Notes: generated by a model not told the origin, from the sequence alone. A stretch of DNA of 64,000 nt from Tubulanus polymorphus (GCF_964204645.1 NC_134031.1:6245001-6309000), one strand, 5' to 3'; shown: positions 24,401-38,519, counted from the stretch's first letter. Numbers and translations: made by a program.

Positions 24401-26387
24401 ATTATTAATCACATATTCATTACAGTCTGTATTACTCAATATACATCAAGCATTTTACCTGCTTCATGCGCCGTTACCCGTACTGAGAACGGCGGTCTTT
24501 CGAACCCGTCCCCATTATCTTCATATTGGTACGTATCAGCGATTGTCACTCGATCCGTCCTAAAACATGCAAAAGTTTTTACATTCGCCTGATTAATTGA
24601 GTTCGATGGTCCAAACATTCCATTTTCTATTTATGAACGTTTGATTGCCATAAAATGATAATGTGATCTAAAAAAACACATCTTTAAAAGGATTCTCACC
24701 GGAGGCCAATACATAGGTATGGAACTCATGGTTTTCTTAAAAATTCACGAATTCTTAACGTTAGATTTTTTTTTCATATACATATCTATTTTTTTCTCAG
24801 TTTTTACTTCGAAAAACCTGCGATATCTGTTAATCAAAATTGAACATTTTATTTCTACGAATATGTCAAACGCTCGGCGAGAGGCGTTCTCAATCTTTCA
24901 CACAAAGACCAGCAGCCATTTCATTCACCATAATGAAAGGTGGAAATTTTTTATCGCATTAATCGATCGCACAGTTTTTCGCCGCCGGCTATATCAGGAT
25001 AAAGCGCGTCTCCATACCTGTAAATGAATGCGTATTGTTCTTTGTTTTTTGAACGCCCGACTCTGTCACTAATCGATATGTCGTATGGCAATCCCGCCTC
25101 ATTTCTAGAACAGATATAAACAAGTATTACTGGGTCAAGAAAGAGAGATCATTTCGATTGGAACAAACGACAGCGTATACGTACTTATTGATTATTTTCA
25201 GAAGGTCCCAAATGGCTTTGTCCTTGGAATCCTGTACTTCGACGATCAAGGTTATATCATTTCTCAGAACAACCTACAGTTTTGATGTATGAATAAGGAG
25301 TGCATGCATCTCATTTTATCTGATATTTTTTCAGCAGTTCAGACTATGAGCCAATTTCGACTAAACTATCGGCTTGTAAATGAAGAGTGATGTAATAAAC
25401 AGTGATTACTTCTAAGTACAATTAGTCAAATAATAGATTATTGAGTTCTAGCCGAACAACTGTGGAAATCACGGGTGTTTTTAAGCCAAGAACTTGAAAA
25501 GTTTCAATCGATCGAAAATTTGCCCTTGAATTTAGTAGTTAACACGTGGAGACCATGTAGCAGGACAGGAAGTGAAGAAACATGTAGTTTTTGTAAAACA
25601 AAACGATTCCCACCTGGAAGTTTGCAACACAGAACCTGGCAAAATTTTAAATCGTAACCAAAGTGCTGTGGGCTAAATACCCATTCTACCAACTGATCCA
25701 CAGCGGCTTTCCGCGTCTTTGTAATGTAGTAGAGATAGTATAGATGGCGCATGTGTAGGTCGACTTCGAAATTTCCTCGATTGATAAAAATCATTCGTTT
25801 ATTACAACCGGTACAGTATAGATATTGAATGATCAGCTGCGTGCGACCTTCTACCCATACTCCATGACCTATATGGCCACTCATCTTATATCTAATGCGC
25901 CCAAGATGCTCCATACACAATCTTGTCACAGTAGACGATTAGACAGTGGGTTTCGGGGAAAAATACATTCGTACAGTTCAACAATTGGCCTAATCTTTAA
26001 CGCATAGAATAAAAAGCCAAAATGTTATAGTTAAAAAAGGATAATTCAGGCAAAATGAAAATGAAAGAAATTTTCAATACTTACCTCTGAAATAATCGGA
26101 ATGGCGTGTGGTTTCTTCATTCGTTCCATGCCAAACTTTCTTACATTGAAAGCTGCTACCTTAAACGGCTTTTCGGCTAGTTTAGGAAGGTCCGATAGGT
26201 CATCGTGTAACCGATAGTTGGTTGGGTGGGGAAGCGATTTGTGTTCGTTGGCGTGCCACTTAACTCTGCCTGAGTTTTCACCGATGGATTTCCTAATATG
26301 CGCGCTTTCCGCAATTTTAGACGTACCAACATCTTGAAAAAGAGAAAAGCTCACGCAAACAACCAGCAACAGTTCCTTCAATTCCAT
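21428..26387 (-). CDS. Secreted DNase I-like nuclease with extra C-terminal region, 9 exons
   Basis: Exons (minus strand): 26387-26085, 25273-25185, 25104-25018, 24559-24459, 23685-23573, 23270-23116, 22367-22271, 22013-21962, 21867-21428. They join in frame to 478 residues; vertebrate DNase I is about 280. The start is the ATG at 26387 (an upstream GTG in frame is ignored), giving a signal peptide of about 20-24 residues. The nuclease core begins near residue 76 (KVAAFNVRKFG). Catalytic and ion-binding positions of the family are present: Glu113 (IVEVQD), His204 (ATHTRP), Asp238/Asn240 (LGDFNADC) and Asp321-His322 (SDHYPIEM). Cys243 and Cys279 match the conserved disulphide. It should be an extracellular Ca/Mg-dependent endonuclease. 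Residues about 333-478 have no counterpart I know. A spacer of about 50 residues precedes the core. The gene follows the orphan gene at 26912-29438 on the same strand by about 0.5 kb. Confidence 0.93.
25504..25929 (-). other. 141-codon open frame inside DNase intron 1
   Basis: The frame is on the same strand as the DNase gene and fully inside its first intron. It begins at GTG; the first ATG is a few codons in. It includes a CTGC pair (YCTGCNKRM) and HLYYLYYI. No family is recognised, and exon 1 joins exon 2 in frame without it. It could be an alternative exon, a nested gene or chance. Confidence 0.2.
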
Positions 26388-26870
26388 ATTCACACGCGCA
26401 GGTCAAGCAATGATGCACGAACAATGTTTTCAATAAACCAAATCCTCGTCGATGGGTTTTATGTTTTTTTGATTAATACGTCGTTCTCAATTCGAATATG
26501 AAGAACGATTCATCAACATCGAGATAAAAGTCGGACAGATTCTATGAAACTGTCCACGAAAGGATTGATAGCTGAAAAATGATCCACTATCAATGGGAAG
26601 TTACCAGCTTGGTATAATGGCAGCTATGTAGAGTACCGTATAGGCTTATGAAAACTGATAAATTATAATGATAAAGTTTAAAGGAAGGTGAATACTATAA
26701 ATGATAACCAGAGAAGTCCGTAACGTTTCCGTACTATACATGCACAATCGAATTGTTTTTTGAATGCAGAATTGAATGGACTATTGGAAATATCATTCTT
26801 CTTTGACGGTATATTCGGAATGATCGAACTTAATGAATTAATTATAACTAGTTTGTATTTGAATGTAGAC

Positions 26871-26876
26871 TTTATT
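26871..26876 (-). promoter_or_regulatory. Poly(A) signal of the orphan gene
   Basis: On the minus strand this reads AATAAA, about 35 bp past the stop codon at 26912. It sits about 480 bp before the DNase start, which makes the two genes separate transcription units in tandem. Confidence 0.5.
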
Positions 26877-26911
26877 GTCACCATCCGCATCAATCAGTGT
26901 ACACCATAAAA

Positions 26912-29438
26912 TCAAAGTAAACTGCACGACTCATTTTCAACATTGTTAGTTACAAGTTCTCTTCTGTTATCTGCGTGGTGTCCCGTCCAAAGTCCGATCG
27001 GCTTCGCTTCATTGAGCACAAAGTATATCACATCAAGTCCATGATGGTTAATCGTCGCAGTGCAAGTCGTGTTGTTACTCGCGAAACTTTGACAATCTGA
27101 TTTATGTTTAGCTTCGATGATAGCGGAAGCATATTTTCCAGCGTCCAGCGGAGCAGACAAGTAATCCGTAGTTACCAATTCCAAGCGCAATTCTGGAAGA
27201 GCTGAAATGTATCAAATGTACACGTTAGCTTACATCATACTTCTTGGTTACCGGTGATTTTATTGACGCTGTCAAAACCGTTACAACAATGTTTTTAGTA
27301 TGCGTTATTCAAAGGGGTTCTGTTTGGATGTGTGCACTACGTCAACAATATTGGTATTCCAAAATAAAAATCAAAATTGTATAGTTTGACGTTCATTTCG
27401 TATTTAGATACATTTTATACTCTTTTCATATCTTTTTGATGATGGATTTTTGAGTGGATGTGCCCTATACGTCATCAATTTTGCGGCTAACCCGGTTAAA
27501 CTGGTTGCCGGCCATCATTTAAAACTAAGATTCAATTCACCTTTGGAAAATATTTGTAAAGCAGGAAATACGGACTTCGCGTCGAGCATGTGAATCTTTA
27601 GGAAAAGAATGTTCATATCTCTGTGGTAATCTGCTTCGTCGTACATGCCTGACATCAACCCTTTCACTGCAGCTGTCAACCAATGGCTCTGATTTACTCT
27701 TTCTATCAGCTGTTGCGCCCAAAATGGACTGTAATATATAAGAATCACTAAAACTAATATTGGAAAATATATAATATATAAATATGTAGAATGAAAGAAA
27801 ATATATACTCATGGAGTTATCATATCGGTTTTCGATAGAGGAAACACTGAATCATTTACTATGGATAGTTAACACTTAAGAAGGCTAAACACTAAGGCTC
27901 TCGTTTCTCCTTAGTCGGGACATTTTGTAATACGCAATAAAAACGCAATAAATAATCACTTCATTTCTATAGCTGTCGGTGTGTTATGGTAAAATTGTAC
28001 AGGGTGATAGGTGGTGAGCCGGGTAAATCTTAAAGCTAAGCAAAAAGGAGAAATAAGATATCAATATTATCCTCGCTTACCCATTATCGTCAATGAATTC
28101 ACCGAAAGAAACCGAAGTCTCCGCATCTATGACCAGCTGGCGAAACAACTGTGTATACAGGCAAAAACCTGAAATCGTGTATACAGAATATCACAATCAA
28201 ATCACAACAACGATGGAAATAGAGTAGGCTCACTTATAATGATGATGATGATGGTGGTGGTGGAGGTGGTGGTGATGGTGGTAATAGTGGAGGATGTGAT
28301 GGTGGTGGTGATAGTGGTGATGATGGTGGGGGTGATGGTGGTGGTGGAGGCTGTGATGGTGGTGATGGTGGATGTTGTAATGTTGTGGTGGTGATAGTGG
28401 TGATGATGGTGGTGATGGTGGGGGATGTGATGGTGGTAGTGGTGATAGTGGTGATTAAGCTGGTGATGATGGTGGTGGTGGAGGTTGTGATGGTGGTGAA
28501 GGTGAATGTTATGATGGTGGTGGTGGTGATGGTGATGGTGAAGGTTGTGATGGTGGTGATAGTGGTGATAATGGTGATGGTGATAATGGTGATGGTGATA
28601 ATGGTGGTGGTGATGATGATGGTGGTGGTGATGATGGTTGTGGTAGTGGTGGTGGTGATAGTGATGGTGATGGTGGTGGTGATAGTGATGGTGGTGGTGG
28701 TGATGATGATGGTGGTGGTGACGATGGTTGTGGTAGTGGTGGTGGTGATAGTGATGGTGGTGATGATGGTGGTGGTGGTGACGATGGTTGTGGTAGTGGT
28801 GGTGGTGATAGTGATGGTGGTGGTGGTGATAGTGATGGTGGTGATGGTGGTGGTGGTGATGGTGGAGGTTGTGATGGTGTGGTAGTGATGATGATGATGA
28901 TGGTGGTGGTGATGGCGGAGGTTGTGATGGTGGAGGTTGTGACGGTGGAGGTGGTGATGGTGGCGGTGGTTGTGGTGATAGTGGTGATGGAGGTGGTGGT
29001 CTTCTTTGATTTTAACACTGTTCAAGTCTTCGACACTTTAAACCTCGACACATGAAAACATAGAAATATAGCACGTGAAAATATCTTACCAATTTTCTTC
29101 CAATCCGGACTTGAATATGTTTCTTGTAGAAGGGTATCGAGTTTTTTCTCGTCTAGCATGGTATATATTCCATACTGATCTTCATTTTCCACGATTGCCT
29201 TTGATGTCATTAACACAGCTAGATGTTTAAAATCATACCACGCAACGCCTCCAGGAATGTGGTGATGATTCTCGTCGTCTTCGGCCGTTCCGTGCGCGGT
29301 CAATATGGCTTTCACTTGTGGCAGCGTAGCGAGGTAAGACATCAGTACATTTCTCGCTTTGATCGTCACAATATCTGTATCACCGCGAACTGGGGATAAC
29401 CGCAACAATATATCCACATTCAATCTCCCAGTCTCCAT
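26912..29438 (-). CDS. Unrecognised multi-exon gene, at least 4 coding exons, 5' end unresolved
   Basis: Four exons connect in frame with good GT-AG sites on the minus strand: about 29438-29090, 28168-28081, 27728-27541 and 27201-26912. The phases match at each join (1, 2, 1), which random frames would not do. The product has at least 304 residues from the ATG at 29438. The frame stays open a few codons upstream to a possible acceptor, so a 5' exon, perhaps with a signal peptide, may be missing. Visible features are an acidic/His patch (EDDENHHH), DWKKIG, FWAQQLIERVNQSHWL and a Cys-containing last exon (DC, TC, SC) with INHHGLDVIYFVLNE. No transmembrane segment is evident. I do not recognise the family. 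A poly(A) signal follows the stop. The first resolved intron holds a long GGT/GAT repeat. Confidence 0.7.
27262..27525 (+). mobile_element. Dispersed non-coding repeat family R1, copy 2
   Basis: This copy is like that at 50041-50307: TTGACGCTGTCAAAACCGTTAC, ACAATG, GGATGTGTGCACTACGTCAAC, AATATTGGTATTCCAAAATA, then TACGTCATCAATTTTGCGGC and GGTTGCCGGCC at the end. It is inserted in the intron between the last two exons of the orphan gene. Confidence 0.8.
28235..29005 (+). repeat. Imperfect GGT/GAT trinucleotide repeat, about 770 bp
   Basis: Almost every triplet on the plus strand is GGT, GAT or a one-base variant. On the minus strand it would read as His/Thr/Ser/Pro-rich frames (CAC, ACC, CCA), and long open frames arise simply because the triplets contain no stop. 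It is purine-rich on one strand and lies within an intron of the orphan gene. The frames over it are not genes. Confidence 0.97.
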
Positions 29439-29459
29439 TACTTTATATGTCACTTTTAG

Positions 29460-31446
<1,987 letters not shown>

Positions 31447-31635
31447 AAGTGAAAATGTATTTTTGTGGAACAAAATTGATGAGGGTGGCCAAAAACCGTG
31501 AAAAGTACGTTAGTTCATGGTCACTTAGATTTGTTCAATTGTGAGGCGCTATTCATAAAATCACACAATCCTTCCCTGAACAAAGAGCTTACCAATAGCT
31601 GTCTAATAAACACTATAATCCGTGTATACTGTAGA

Positions 31636-32270
31636 TAAATGAAGAAATCCCACACTTCGAATCAAATTTATTATTATGAGCTTATAAACTCACATGATCT
31701 AGAATAGAAGTAGTGTGTCAAAACTAAAGATAAACACACCAAGCAATTAAAACATCAAGGGGTACCGTAGAAACCACAGCAATTCTAACCAGTTCAGAAT
31801 AATAACAAATTATGTAACTAAGTGAAGTGGACTGAAGTGAAATTAACCCAAATCTAATTAAGAGTTGATGTGTCTCGATAATAATTGGTTATGTGGAGAA
31901 AAACCAGTATTTAAATTAGTACATAAATTGGATTTCGAAAGTTTACATATTAGGGCTGATTCCACTATGTGTCTCTTATGAATATCTTTACAAGGATAAA
32001 TAAGTTTCGAATTCTGAAAGTCAAATTAATGATTGGTTGTTAAGACATGATTTGCTATTCCACTCTCAGGCTTTTGGTTGCGGATATCTATTTTGTGTTC
32101 TTTAATACGCTGAATAAGATTACGTCCCGTTTCGCCGATGTACATCATATTACAGTCTTTACATGATATCTTATAGACCCCGGACTCAATTAGCTCACTG
32201 TTAATAATAATAAAATAATAATAAATTTGATCGTATAATTTCAAATTCGAAGTGTGGGATTTCTTCATTT
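31636..32270 (-). mobile_element. Penelope-like element fragment with inverted ends
   Basis: Both ends carry AATGAAGAAATCCCACACTT in inverted orientation (31638 onward on plus; about 32268 downward on minus), extended by CGAAT and an AT-rich block. Between them lies a GIY-YIG endonuclease remnant. Inverted or tandem terminal copies of this sort are typical of Penelope-like retroelements. The reverse-transcriptase part is missing. Confidence 0.75.
31858..32268 (-). pseudogene. GIY-YIG endonuclease domain of a Penelope-like element
   Basis: The frame contains GVYKISCKDC, then MMYIGETGRNLIQRIKEH and IANHVLTTNH: the GIY-YIG hallmark (here GVY-YIG) with the following Gly, Arg and His/Glu positions, typical of Penelope endonucleases. 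After one frameshift it resumes with FQNSKLIYPCKDIHKRHIVE and ends at a stop at 31858-31860. The break and the missing reverse transcriptase make it inactive. Confidence 0.85.
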
Positions 32271-32559
32271 AGCTTACCAATAGTTTTTCTTCAATTGCCT
32301 TGTAAATTTTCTAAACGCTATATTTTATTTATTATGTCAGATTCTTCTCATCTCAATGATATGACGGTTACAGGTTACAACTTAAGAGTTATGATTTTGT
32401 TTTGATGAGAAAAAGGATGTTAAATGTTCGCCTTGGCATTTTATTAATTAACTCGTCCTTTCATTGTCACAAACATGCAGACAAACACCCATTCACACAT
32501 TTGTACCGTTACCGAACAAAATAGTTAGCATACAACGATTCATCGGATATTACGAATAT

Positions 32560-32685
32560 ACAATTTCGTCCCGGGAAGATAATCGAACTAATTTCATACT
32601 GGATGTAACGAACTATCGGTTATGACGAACAGATTTTCTGGTCCCGCGAGGTTAGCTGTAACGAGGTTCCGCTATACACGCCGAC
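32560..32685 (-). repeat. Possible pogo/Tigger-like element end
   Basis: On the minus strand it reads TATAGCGGAACCTCGTTACAG, then GCTAACCTCGCGGGACCAG and repeated TAACCGATAGTTCG-like blocks. These resemble ends of pogo/Tigger DNA transposons (compare the end at 63938-64000). No partner end was found. Confidence 0.35.
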
Positions 32686-32845
32686 GATTCTGAAATATTC
32701 GATTCTGTAACGCTTAATATCCAGTGCGAAGAATCTGCATGAACTGTGAATTACAACAAATGAGTTATAACAAAAAAAGGTAATTTTTCAAATAACATCG
32801 AACGAAGAGAAATGTCTAGCGTTCGAGCGGTTTTAAGTGCATTAG

Positions 32846-33328
32846 ATGGCGGTGCATTGTTTTATTTATTTTACGAGTTATTCACGGGCGGACGTCGTCC
32901 CTGAAGTTCAGTCCATTGATTCGATAGAATCCGATCCAGATTCTGCAGAGCAAACGCTCGCACCCGCATCATCTTACTCGAGTCCACACGCGGTACGACT
33001 ATCATTATTATCGGAGTCAGCCAATTTTTTACGCACATGCCGCGTTGTGAAGTCGGCCGTTAGTCACGTGGCATCTGGTACCCGACGATGGCGCTCAGAC
33101 GTCGCCGATAGTCCGACGGATGTTTTCGAATTTTACATAATTATTTGCGCGTTTACAAAATTAGAAATGCGGGTGTCGATGGTAATCAAAATACTTAATT
33201 TGGCTATAAACTTTTGTTTGGGTTTTTTTCTACGAAAACGTCGCCGATCTGCTCTAAATGCGTGCGCTCGCGCTCTTCTCCGATATCGGGCGGCTCCGTT
33301 AGCTGCTTCCTCGCGGCGCGGAAAGTAA
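32846..33328 (+). other. 160-codon ATG frame, coding status uncertain
   Basis: The frame starts with a true ATG and runs 160 codons in a CpG-richer patch. Its N-terminal half is Ser/Asp/Glu-rich (SIDSIESDPDSAEQT) and its C-terminal end is basic (FLRKRRRS...). No domain, no obvious promoter and no flanking exon were seen. Confidence 0.2.
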
Positions 33329-34851
33329 TTTCTCATTCTAGTCGTATTAAAGTCGCGTTTTTTACATCAGAAATGACAGGTAACCGTTTACACAATGCCC
33401 CCCGCACACACGGCGAAGATGAATAAAAAGCTGTTACCCGGTGAAGAGAGTCGAAGTGCGCCTTTCACCAACCGCTATTTTATTGACATAATAGCAACGC
33501 ATATTACGTTCTATTGGATCATCAAATTTCGAATCTAGATAGCTATAAAAGCGTAAACACGATGAATCTAATTTTCAAATGAGTAAATGCGTTTATTGAT
33601 AACGAACCCCATCAGGTTCGAATTCGTGATTGTAGCTTAGCCTGACGTACGCGGCAAATAAACCGAAAAAACGAGCTGAAGCATTTTCTGGAAAAATTAA
33701 TCGTGGAGCGAAAAGCACTTTGTTTCTACTATCGTATATTTATCTGCGGGCTTGTATTTGTCAAGGAGGTGAGAAAACATCAATTGCGCGCACTTGATTT
33801 CTTCATTCCGTCGCGCTAAGACGGCACAAAATAAAATAGCCACTATCTAACCACCAATTGAAACGATTAAGATATCCATTAGAAAAGTCCATCACTCTCT
33901 ACAATATTCGCCGAATACATTCTCACACAAGGATGAGATCGACCTGTATAGAGCCTAAAGATACAAAACGATGATATCCTATTGACCCGCGGCCGGAGCA
34001 GGTTTTTCGAAACACCTGAGTACACGGTCGATTGTATATAGACACAAAAACAACATCAGGTGCAACTGGTAGGGAATAGAGCAAATACATTATACCTCGC
34101 ATCGTGTAGAGATACAAATATAAAGAATACTCAACTATACACGGCGGAAACAATAAACGACATAGTCATTGTAGTACGCTATGTTTTCTCGGCTCCCGGG
34201 GAGAGAAAGTTGTTACGAAAACATGTTAAGCAAATTATCTTTATATATCTCTTTGAAAATGCTGGGATGTTTCCACGATGAGAGGTTGCAGAGAACGGTC
34301 CATTAACATTTTGTTGATTAAACAGTGTAGGTATGAATTGGCGCGACAAATAGTTCGCTACGACCTCTTGTTTACGGAAATATTCGTAACTATGAGGATT
34401 TCATGCTAAAATGTTTGTTCGACGAAAATGATTTGTAAGAATTTTGAACTGATTCACAATTCAATAGAATATAAGTGAAAACCAGGAATATATAAATTGT
34501 GAATACACGGTCATTGCTTATCATTCATGTTGGATCAGAATCACACGTTCTGGTGAAATCATAGACATACATTTGAAAACATTTTGACAAGCTAACTTAT
34601 TGTACATTACAATATCAAATCTACAAACAAGTGAATAGTCTATGAGAAGATTTGGCACACCAGTTCGTTGAAATAGATCAAAAGTTTGCGTTGAAAGCGT
34701 TAAATTAAAATTCGTTAATATTTTCAATTATCTAACATTTTACTCAGACCAGCTTGCTGTTATAAATTGGATCAACGTAAAAACCATTTTTGTTTTACTT
34801 TAAACGTGGTCATGGTTCAAGTATCTTAATTCTCTTCATTTTTTTATCTAG

Positions 34852-34945
34852 CGTTTTTTGACGCCGTAAAAACCGTGACAATAATGTTAATATACATTGA
34901 TAATTGATACTATGCGTTGTTCTGCGTGAGTCGGTTCCGGTTCAT
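34852..34945 (+). mobile_element. Dispersed repeat family R1, truncated copy 3
   Basis: It matches only the first 90 or so bases of the R1 repeats: TTTTTTGACGCCGTAAAAAC, CGTGACAATAATGTT, GATACTATGCGTTG and GTGAGTCGG. The remainder is absent. Confidence 0.65.
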
Positions 34946-36824
34946 TCAAACAATCTTCCAACCAACAATCTGATACGGCAAGTGACAGATTAGTATACCA
35001 TCAACATCATAAATAACATCACTTAATCATTTAGTAAGATTTCTTCGATTTTATACATTTCATTACTAGTTTCTCATGCTCATATTTTATTTTTGTATCT
35101 TCTGTACTTTTCTTTGTTGGTTCATGATCCATTGTGTTGGTTACGAATGTCTAATGTCAATAAATGAATGTATCTTCTTCCAACAACTATCAATGCATGC
35201 CGGTACTTAAAGTTCTTTAATTGGTTTGTCGAAATTATATGAAGCATGTTGTTTTCTGAGATTTATAACCGCATACAAGTTTTAATTTTATGGTTCAAAA
35301 ATTGGTACGCATATCTGCTACGGTCATATTGTTATTCGAAAGATCGCTTTGGCAGGAAGCCGAACGTCATCCACCCGAAACGTAAACAGAAGCAAATAAG
35401 GAAATAAAGAAGAAGAAAATAAAGTCATATAAGTTATATAAGCTCTTGTTTCGCGACAGCGTGCGTTGCTTCGAAACACAAAATACACAGTTCGATTACG
35501 CCATGGACGAAAAGAATTCACGGTGATCACGTGGGCTGTGAGTTGTAGAAATTTATGAATAGGAAAGTCTTAAGCGCTCGTTAGAAATCATCGAGATCGG
35601 GGATTCGTCTGGCAGGTTATCATCAATTCAATTTAATTCAAACACTTTGTTGTCCCGTTATGTTAGAAAACATCATCGTTTCGAAAAAACAATAGAACAA
35701 CAAAAACAGAAGACAAACATACAAAGTGTTATATTCAGAACAACAGGACATTACCTCTCGCCAGAGGAGAGGAAATCGTAATAATACATCGATGAAGTTG
35801 TAGATACTGCTAACACTGAAGCATCGACCACCAAAAGTCTTTTTTGTACGGAATAAGAGACAGTTGATACTAAATTCTCAATTCGTAAAAAACTTTTCAA
35901 CCTTTGACGTTCAATTATTCGTGAAAATGCGGTGAAAAGAATTTCTAATTAATACCAGTTTCGACTGCGCACAGCGTGATTTCGAAAATTACTTATTACA
36001 ATTGACAACGGACGCTGCTCTAAATCGATTTTAGTTTTTGAAAACAAAATGTGGCCGGCGTTCTCTGGGGGTGGGTGTAGCCGCACACAACTGCCTCAGA
36101 ATGATGCGGGTATAATTTATTGACTTCGTCGTCAAAAAGCTATTCGTCGCTATAAATTACATCGGGCGGTGATTCTTTTTTGTTCGGTGCAACACCGCGA
36201 GCATTTTTTTTCGAAATTGAAAAGAACGCCTCATTCATCGCCTTAGGGACGAACAGGTACTCGAGAGCGCACTGGTATCCCACCTGGGGTATGATTAAGC
36301 ACGCGTAGGCCTTTAACTAAAAACTCGATTAGCGATAGTCCATAAAAAAATTTCAAGGTTTTTGTGAATTATACAAACACATCAATGTCCGCAGTGAAAA
36401 GAAATATTTCATCACTTGTTTTTCTCAATTGATACCGTGCGCATTGAAATCGACGCCTAAGTATATACCTCGCTATATTCAACTAGGTCACTCTTCAGTC
36501 GAATCCTCTCAAATTGAAAAAAGTAACAAAAAAAAAAATCGTCGTCTTTTTCACTTCCCGGACGTTGTCACTTGTTGGATGACGAGGCACGTGAACTGCG
36601 ACGCAACAAATTTTTGCGTAGTCAGAATTAACAAAAAGAAACTGGGAAGCATCAAAATTAAACCGTAAAAAACCGGCGAGAGATGCGGGTAATAATATTC
36701 AATAAGACTGTTTTCACTCGCGGTTGTGCATTAAAGCGTTGCCATGCTGACGATTAGCACAGACAAAGTCCCAATTTCATTTTTGCAGATATCTGAAATT
36801 AGGTGTAAACGTTTATATACCGAT

Positions 36825-37150
36825 ACCCAGGCCCGAATCTAGCTTTTTTGAGGAGCGGTTCTATTTCAAGAGAAAGGGCACTATATTTTCCCGTGAAAAG
36901 GGGCACTGTCATATTTAAAGAAGACGTGCCTAAAATATTATATAAGTGCCCGGGTTACTGAGTAAATTATTTGAGAATGGATTGCTTCTCATTAAAAAGA
37001 AAAAATAACAACATGAAATTGTATCAAATTTCGCAAAATCTTGACCCAAATCATTTTGACACTGACTCTGATGAAGGGCGCTTTAAAAATTTTAGGGGGT
37101 TCGTTCGCTACCCCCGAACCCCCACTCGGCACGGGCTTGAGTATACTACT
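36825..37150 (+). repeat. G-rich dispersed element, copy in plus orientation
   Basis: Shared landmarks with the reverse complement of 38985-39310: CGTGAAAAGGGGCACT, then AT-rich sequence with ATCAAATTT, and near the end GGTTCGTTCGCTACCCC. The outer edges resemble degenerate inverted-repeat elements with GGGGCGGATCC-type termini. No coding capacity. Confidence 0.55.
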
Positions 37151-37734
37151 CGGTAAAAGATTTCTACCGCCGCAGTGACTGCAAGAATCGAAAGGAATCT
37201 CCGAACGCGCCAGCATTCGAAAGAGAAAGTACGCCATTCCTCTTTTGAAAAAATTACAATCGAAAAAGGCCTTGTCCATTAGTTTTCGATAGGGTATCGT
37301 TTCTTTATAGGTTTGCCGAGATTTTACATTGTCAAAGTCGTTTGAATGTCGTCGTGAATAAACTAAACATACAGTCCATTCTTCTTGTTAATATATTCAA
37401 CTCGTTTTGTGAAATGACTGTTTTGTAATAGTAGATGTTTTATATACATTTGATATAATGCTATATTTCAATACAATTTCATATTAACGAGTTTCGTCTG
37501 ATTTTTTCTATGATCGCGTATAGACTGCACCCTAGGTGGCCAGACAGCATTCACGTCACTTTTATATGAAGAAAAATGCTTACGTAAAGAATCGTTCCTT
37601 TTCATTCTTGCATATTATCTTAGCTTTAGCATGGAGATATGAAATAAAATTCTATACACGCGCTTTACTGAGTGAGGAGCCCGCGTTTCGGTGGAAAGAT
37701 TTAAAGTTTATCAGTAATTGTGTTATCATGACTA

Positions 37735-37990
37735 ATCAGGGCCGTACCTAGCATTTGAATGGGGACAGAAAAACCCGAAAAAGGACAGTTACCTAAAGTC
37801 TAAAACCGATATAGCGATTCTCCTGATCAGTCCTAAAGAGAACTCTGTTAGGCCTATAATACTATCATGCCTGTCAGTCCCAACTGAAGGATTGGGCATT
37901 AAACTTCTATTGGAGATAAAACAAATGCAAAAAGGGCACTTTTCAATTTTCGAGGGGCAACTGTCCCCCGCTGTGTACGGACCGGCTAAT
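37735..37990. repeat. Degenerate short inverted-repeat element
   Basis: It begins AGGGCCGTACCTAGCA and ends GCTGTGTACGGACC, an imperfect inverted pair, with GGGGACAG and GGGGCAACTGTCCCC inside. It is non-coding. Confidence 0.4.
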
Positions 37991-38443
37991 GGAACTTCAA
38001 GTCATCCCGAGTCCATTTCACAGAACGACTCCGACGATTCATTAGACATGAAAAAAGAATACTAATGGAACGTTAGTTAATGCCAATTAAAAGTCGCGAG
38101 TTATTTTGTTACATGTCATGCATATCGGTGGAACAGTAATTCGCAAATAACATATGTACCGCATTTCGTGAAATTATGGCTTGCAACCAAATGTAAATAG
38201 ATCTGAATTCGACCGCGATTGAAGATCGAATTTTCAATTGTTCCTTAAGACATGGTTTGAAATGGTCTTTATCATTTTACATTTCGTCGCCCAATAAAAT
38301 CTGGCAGATTGATTCATCAGGGCTAATAAAATACGTTATCATTTTGATGACGCTCTAAGCAGTCGATGTCCCGCCCATTCGCCTTTTGTCGGCACGTCAA
38401 TAACGTGCTACCGATTTTGACTGCGTTGTGGAGATGTTCCCGT

Positions 38444-38498
38444 CACGTGCCTGTCCGTATCCGGCACGCGCCCGTACGGGCCGGTTTCCGTATATAAG
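38444..38498 (+). promoter_or_regulatory. Prdm12 promoter: E-box and TATA box
   Basis: A palindromic E-box CACGTG lies at 38444-38449 and a TATA box TATATAAG at 38491-38498, in a CpG-rich stretch that contrasts with the AT-rich surroundings. TATA to first ATG (38520) is only 29 bp, which puts the expected transcription start at or near that ATG. Confidence 0.6.
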
Positions 38499-38519
38499 CG
38501 AAATGCGGCGATACGATGG

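Larger units (their letters stand above)
32275..38340. other. Gene-poor stretch upstream of Prdm12
   Basis: No gene with family support was found. It contains a truncated R1 repeat near 34852-34945, pogo-like end sequence near 32560-32680, and G-rich element debris at 36825-37150 and 37735-37990. One 160-codon frame of uncertain status lies at 32846-33328. Much of this may be regulatory DNA for Prdm12, but nothing in the sequence proves that. Confidence 0.45.

Noticed and set aside
28234-29025. Long His/Thr/Ser/Pro and Val/Met-rich frames on both strands
   Set aside because: They are translations of the GGT/GAT simple repeat, which contains no stop triplets, and they lie in an intron.
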